A DNA stretch of 64,000 nucleotides, taken from the NCBI GenBank assembly GCA_002083395.1, contig LWDH01000055.1, positions 1-64,000 on the forward strand, read 5' to 3'. The translations under genes and the position numbers were made by a program. Shown piece after piece: positions 60,365 through 64,000 of the stretch (position 1 is the stretch's first letter; every line of letters starts with the position of its first letter). This DNA is from Proteobacteria bacterium SG_bin4 (lineage in GTDB: Bacteria > Pseudomonadota > Gammaproteobacteria > Burkholderiales > Nitrosomonadaceae). Below the pieces are notes generated by a model, which did no database searches, was not told the origin of the DNA, and worked only from the letters and a program-made list of their open reading frames with translations.

Positions 60365-61438
60365 TTAACCGGCCAGCACGCTATGACCGAGCGGTTGCCT
60401 CTGTTGAACTTGTAAAACATCAGCAATAGTACCCGATGAGAGTGCTGCCTTATCGAGTACCGGCAATCCAAGCGCCTTTTCTGTTTCAAAAATCGCTAGC
60501 GGCGATGCGGTCAATCGGCCACTGATCCCTGTGAGCGGTAATTTTTTTTGCTCTAACAGTTCTGCTCCCGCCACGGCTCCCATGGCATCGCCTGCCGCAA
60601 AAATCAGGCTATCAATGTTTTTTGCAAAAACCTTCGAATTCAGCAATGCGGCTGTCTCCCGTTGCAATAAACCATCCGCGATTTCTAAAACAATTGCGTT
60701 GATATTGGCGGCGCTTAGATTTGTCACCAGGATTTCAATAATCTGGTCGACTTGCTCGGCCGATAACAGGTAGGTTGATGGATAGCCGGCATGCGTGAAA
60801 TCCAGTGTTAATTGTGAACCGGCATCGGTCATGAGCCATGTATCCCGGCCAGAACCCGTGCCTGTGATTTTGGCGGCCCCCACCCGGAAACCCGCATTCA
60901 CCAGACCGCGAATCATGCATGCGGCCGTAGTTGTTTTACCGGCGTTCATTGAGGTGCCAAAGACTCCGACGGTATACGGACGGGGAAACAAATTGACGAG
61001 TTTAGGTAGCGCCGTATCTTTTATGTTGATCCGGCGATGATCGCTATCCGCTAACAAACCTATCGGCTCAATTTCCGTCGGCGCTTTGACGCCTGCATGA
61101 CGGTAATTCATACGCGCCGCGATGCCGCCGGAAGCCACCAGATCACAAGGCCCCAAATCATCCGGGACATGCGCTTCATACTGATCCGGAGCGTAACGAT
61201 TGCCATAGCATACGATAATCTCATCGCCCGCAAACAATGCCGCCCGGCGCCCGTGGGCCAATTCCAACCCGGAATGATGACCAATCTTGGTGACTCTAGC
61301 CAGCACCAGATCACCGGCGCGAGGAATCACATTTTCCCCATTCATCAATGCTACCGCTGTTTCCAATTTCTGATTTCGTGGGGTGTACGCCAATTTGGCT
61401 TTCAATAGGCGCTCTTGGGTAATAAACGATAGGTTCAT
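60365..61438 (-). CDS. DUF1611-family P-loop protein
   Basis: A 357-residue protein of DUF1611. The N-terminal ~120 residues are Rossmann-like, and a P-loop GTSMNAGKTTTAACMIRGL (about residues 165-183) leads into a MobB/DTB-synthetase-like domain (AAKITGTGSGRDTWLMTDAG, IVLEIADGLLQRE). Studied members of this family (DgcN) pair with D-amino-acid or dipeptide metabolism; here the partner epimerase is not present, and the neighbours are an ABC exporter and a hydrolase. AAAGGA lies before the ATG. The reaction is unknown. Confidence 0.78.
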   Translation of the reverse strand: MNLSFITQERLLKAKLAYTPRNQKLETAVALMNGENVIPRAGDLVLARVTKIGHHSGLELAHGRRAALFAGDEIIVCYGNRYAPDQYEAHVPDDLGPCDLVASGGIAARMNYRHAGVKAPTEIEPIGLLADSDHRRINIKDTALPKLVNLFPRPYTVGVFGTSMNAGKTTTAACMIRGLVNAGFRVGAAKITGTGSGRDTWLMTDAGSQLTLDFTHAGYPSTYLLSAEQVDQIIEILVTNLSAANINAIVLEIADGLLQRETAALLNSKVFAKNIDSLIFAAGDAMGAVAGAELLEQKKLPLTGISGRLTASPLAIFETEKALGLPVLDKAALSSGTIADVLQVQQRQPLGHSVLAG

Positions 61439-61673
61439 TTGGTTTTCCTTTATAAACAGAATCCCACTCCATTGGAATTCATTTGATCAATTTGGGAGAA
61501 TCGCCTCTAAAACTTTCCGATTAACCTTTAATCTGCGACGAGTTACTGAAAAAAAGGCGCAACAATTCCCTTTGCGGCAACATTCCCTAGTGAATGACCG
61601 CGCTACTACTATCCGGTTAGAAACAATTTTTGGATGGAAGGGGCTTACGCCCCTCCCGATTGACTGCTGATGG
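61439..61673. other. Gap before the DUF1611 unit
   Basis: A 235-base region with no gene. A short hairpin, AGGGGC/GCCCCT around TTAC (61639-61654), lies near its start. A promoter for the DUF1611-ABC-hydrolase unit is expected, but no -35/-10 pair stands out. Confidence 0.4.
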
Positions 61674-62324
61674 TTAGCTCAATACGCTCACATCATCCCA
61701 GCTGATTTGATCGGGCGCTACACCGACAAGCGTGATAGAAACATCCGTACCAAAGTCGACGATGAAGTTTTGGCCGTCATGCCGTATGTCTGTGACAAAA
61801 CTGGCCAAATGATCGCGCGAAGTCAATCCAAGACCGGTATCGAATACCAAATCATCATCCAGCGATTTAAAATCGACAATGCGCAAGTGCGATGCTTCGC
61901 GAATCACAAAATCGTCGGAGCCATTGCCGCCGCTGCAGTCTTCACCCGCGCGTACCGCGATAAAATCATCACCGTCTGTAGGCGAATACCGCAGCGCGCC
62001 GGGAAATTTCGGCACGACACCCGTGGCATCTGACGATATTTGCCACTGTTCGGAAATACGCACAAACAACTTATCGCCATCCGCATCTGCATAGCGCGTA
62101 ATCTCAGTGCCGAAAGGTTTTACTTCGGTGCGTACGACATCGCCATTGGCTTCTACGACATACGTCTCGGTGCCATCGTCATCGATGGATTTTGGCTTCA
62201 GAACGCCATCCTTCAGCTCATACACCGCAGTGACTTTACCGTCCACAATGTCGAATTTAAATACTTTATGACTGTGTCCGGATGAACTGTCATCATCATC
62301 AAAATCATCACTTCCTGAACTCAT
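61674..62324 (-). CDS. Asp-rich calcium-binding RTX-like protein
   Basis: A 216-residue protein without signal peptide or membrane span. It opens with an acidic, Ser-rich, His-containing stretch (MSSGSDDFDDDDSSSGHSHK) and continues with beta-type repeats (VVEANGDVVR, ADADGDKLFV). GGNGSDDFVI (about residues 132-141) is an RTX nonapeptide, and the C-terminal part (DIRHDGQNFIVDFG, VGVAPDQISWDDV) resembles the end of RTX proteins sent by type I secretion. AGGAGAT lies just before the ATG. It stands 236 bases upstream of the DUF1611 unit in the same orientation, which makes it a possible cargo of the ABC exporter, although that exporter lacks the C39 and partner subunits typical of type I secretion. 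Confidence 0.65.
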   Translation of the reverse strand: MSSGSDDFDDDDSSSGHSHKVFKFDIVDGKVTAVYELKDGVLKPKSIDDDGTETYVVEANGDVVRTEVKPFGTEITRYADADGDKLFVRISEQWQISSDATGVVPKFPGALRYSPTDGDDFIAVRAGEDCSGGNGSDDFVIREASHLRIVDFKSLDDDLVFDTGLGLTSRDHLASFVTDIRHDGQNFIVDFGTDVSITLVGVAPDQISWDDVSVLS

Positions 62325-62414
62325 GATTATCTCCTTCGCTATTAATGTGATAAATACAATTTTTGCATCTATATTACACTTATTTATAAACTATCCTACC
62401 CAGATTGCTAAGAC

Positions 62415-64000
62415 TCACTGAATCGGATTTCGTTGCGCCGCTGTCAGTTGACTAGCCCATTCGGCCGGTAAATTTTGCACCCAGCCGTTATAAACCAGCG
62501 GAATTGGCAATATCCCTTGTCCGCCCATGCCCGGATGCGCCGAAATGGTGTCATCAATGGCAGTGTTACCCGCCGCAAAGAGCCCCACTGCGCCGACAAT
62601 GACCGCATCGGCTGGATTCCCATCGTTGTTCGGATCGACATCGATGATCAGCATCCGGTTCGAAAATTTGCTGGTGACGTAGGCATAATAACCGCCGCCT
62701 TGCTTAGCGCCGTATTGCACGCCGTGACAACCCGGATCACAAGGTAACATGGCTACCACCTCATCGGTTAGGGTGTTCACGATCGTGATCGTACCGGTCA
62801 GCGTATTGGCGGTTACCATGTTTTTCCCATCCGGAGATACCGGTGTTTGAATCGGCAATGCGCCAACCGGGCCTGTAATGGCTCCAGTAATGGGATTGTA
62901 GTTTGCTATCAGATTGATGTGTTTTATTACCCGATGGGTGTCCATATTGATGACCGTGATGGTGCTATCGAGCAGATTCGCCACGTAGTATTTGCTGGCA
63001 TCGGGCATCATCCCAGTAGCTAGCGGATGGCTGAGCGGACCGCTGACCGGCAGGATGGATTCGATTCGATCGCTGTGGAAATTGTATTGCGTGGTATCGC
63101 CGTTCAGTACATTGGGGGTTACCATGATCTTGCCGTCATGACTCATCCAGTGTGCATGCGGATTACCCCTGCCGATATCGACGCGGCGCAATACTTGCGT
63201 GGCAAGTGGCGTAAGTTCCATCACCGAATCGGTCCGCACATCGCCATTGTTGGTGATATGAATCAGATCGGAATCGGTCAGCGTCATGACATGGGCCGGC
63301 GCTTCACCAACTGAAACATTGCGGATCAACCGGCCAGTTGCGCGATCATAGACCGTCAATTTCTTATCAAACCACTGTGTCACATAAATCACGTTTTGAT
63401 CTCTATCGGTCCACATGTTATGCGGATTGTTCATTTTGATCGATGGCAATGCTACTTTGCGTTTGACATGCCAGGAAGCGCCATCCACTGCAGTTACCGT
63501 TCCTGGTTTATCTTTTCCCAGTGTTTCTTCGAATTGTGTGGCGACCCAAATTTCACCCACAGCCGGTGTCGCTGGCTTAGCTAGGGGTTTGAGCGCAATA
63601 TCGTTGCCGTAGCGGGCATTGAGTACCGCTGGCAAGTTCACCACGCCAATGTCGACGCGCACATCGACATTCGGGTAGTTAATATGCCAAGGCGCATTGC
63701 TTGCATAGTTCTGCCAGTTACCCGGATTGGTCGCGATAAAGAAGGTCCGCAATAACCGCGTTGCCAGGTCGCTGCTGCTGGGAATCTTGATGCCATTAAT
63801 CAGACTGAGATTGGCTCCGAGATCCAAACCAGCGGTGCTTGGATCGTCAACAATCACTGCACCGAACATATAAGGATGAATACTGCAAGTGAATACATAC
63901 AGACCCGGTGTTGTCAGCGTCAAACTGTCGCCCCCTTTCTTCGGCTTGGTGTTAAAGGGCATGCCGGCCGCTCCGGTTGGATAGATTAAGCTGGTCCGGG
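62415..64000 (-). CDS. Cupredoxin/beta-propeller protein (5' end outside the window)
   Basis: At least 528 residues, reading in from the right edge. The visible N-terminal part is cupredoxin-like, with TPGLYVFTCSIHPYMFGAVIV carrying Cys-x2-His and a downstream Met as in type-1 copper sites (the other ligand would lie off the edge). The rest is a YVTN-type beta-propeller with repeats such as YYVANLLDSTITVINMDTHR and TANTLTGTITIVNTLTDEVV. The frame is open upstream of an internal ATG at 63962 to the edge, so the real start is outside. Similar fusions occur as periplasmic copper proteins in ammonia oxidisers, which is inference. About 90 bases separate it from the Asp-rich gene. Confidence 0.75.
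   Translation of the reverse strand, partial: RTSLIYPTGAAGMPFNTKPKKGGDSLTLTTPGLYVFTCSIHPYMFGAVIVDDPSTAGLDLGANLSLINGIKIPSSSDLATRLLRTFFIATNPGNWQNYASNAPWHINYPNVDVRVDIGVVNLPAVLNARYGNDIALKPLAKPATPAVGEIWVATQFEETLGKDKPGTVTAVDGASWHVKRKVALPSIKMNNPHNMWTDRDQNVIYVTQWFDKKLTVYDRATGRLIRNVSVGEAPAHVMTLTDSDLIHITNNGDVRTDSVMELTPLATQVLRRVDIGRGNPHAHWMSHDGKIMVTPNVLNGDTTQYNFHSDRIESILPVSGPLSHPLATGMMPDASKYYVANLLDSTITVINMDTHRVIKHINLIANYNPITGAITGPVGALPIQTPVSPDGKNMVTANTLTGTITIVNTLTDEVVAMLPCDPGCHGVQYGAKQGGGYYAYVTSKFSNRMLIIDVDPNNDGNPADAVIVGAVGLFAAGNTAIDDTISAHPGMGGQGILPIPLVYNGWVQNLPAEWASQLTAAQRNPIQ

Noticed and set aside
1..64000. CRISPR arrays, tRNA or rRNA genes
   Set aside because: No regular direct-repeat/spacer pattern, cloverleaf or rRNA-like stretch was recognised by eye; a tool run would be decisive.

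Overview
The window looks like a chromosomal segment of a betaproteobacterium close to Nitrosomonas or its relatives. This is inferred from the gene content and order (PEP-CTERM surface protein, the miaB-ybeZ-ybeY-corC block, a fliEFGHIJKLMNOPQR cluster with its own two-component pair, RTX-type secreted proteins, a cupredoxin/beta-propeller protein). No rRNA or tRNA gene was seen that would fix the identity.

Positions 1-8720 are accessory DNA. It is an array of gene cassettes, all read from the minus strand and separated by recognisable attC sites (R'' box RYYYAAC, hairpin, R' box GTTRRRY), with no integron integrase in view. In array order (high to low coordinate) the cassettes carry an intact VapBC toxin-antitoxin pair, a small membrane protein, a 424-residue unknown protein, a DUF3024 remnant, a zinc-free MDR oxidoreductase, a DNA/RNA non-specific endonuclease, a decayed VapBC copy, a HEPN/zinc-ribbon protein, a Ser/Thr protein kinase and a DUF2278 protein. 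The mix of nuclease, HEPN, kinase and toxin genes resembles a defence or stress reservoir. The two VapBC copies are direct repeats exactly 4.4 kb apart. REP-like palindromes lie at both ends.

Positions 8860-20185 return to core genes: gdhA, slt, cca, a secreted RTX/DUF4214 protein, the ydbH-ynbE-ydbL envelope operon and an ABC-F ATPase of the YheS type. Positions 20210-34751 are a flagellar basal body/export region: fliE with a sigma-54 activator and its soluble histidine kinase on the minus strand, and fliF through fliR on the plus strand. A 638-residue alanine/glutamate-rich coiled-coil protein follows.

Positions 36908-53775 hold a DUF4010/MgtC-like membrane protein, recJ, corC-ybeY-ybeZ-miaB, a solitary SLATT-type membrane protein, a HAF-repeat PEP-CTERM protein, rlmD, a large membrane-bound metallophosphoesterase, a DegP-type protease, yaaA and an NTF2-like protein. 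Positions 53917-64000 hold PhoX, a phosphate-type porin, a three-gene unit of unknown role (DUF1611 P-loop protein, ABC exporter, alpha/beta hydrolase), an Asp-rich RTX-like protein and the 3' part of a cupredoxin/beta-propeller gene that runs off the window.

Two families of ~145-bp non-coding elements with terminal inverted repeats (MITE-like) are scattered between genes. One copy splits the ybeY-corC gap and one sits just upstream of recJ.
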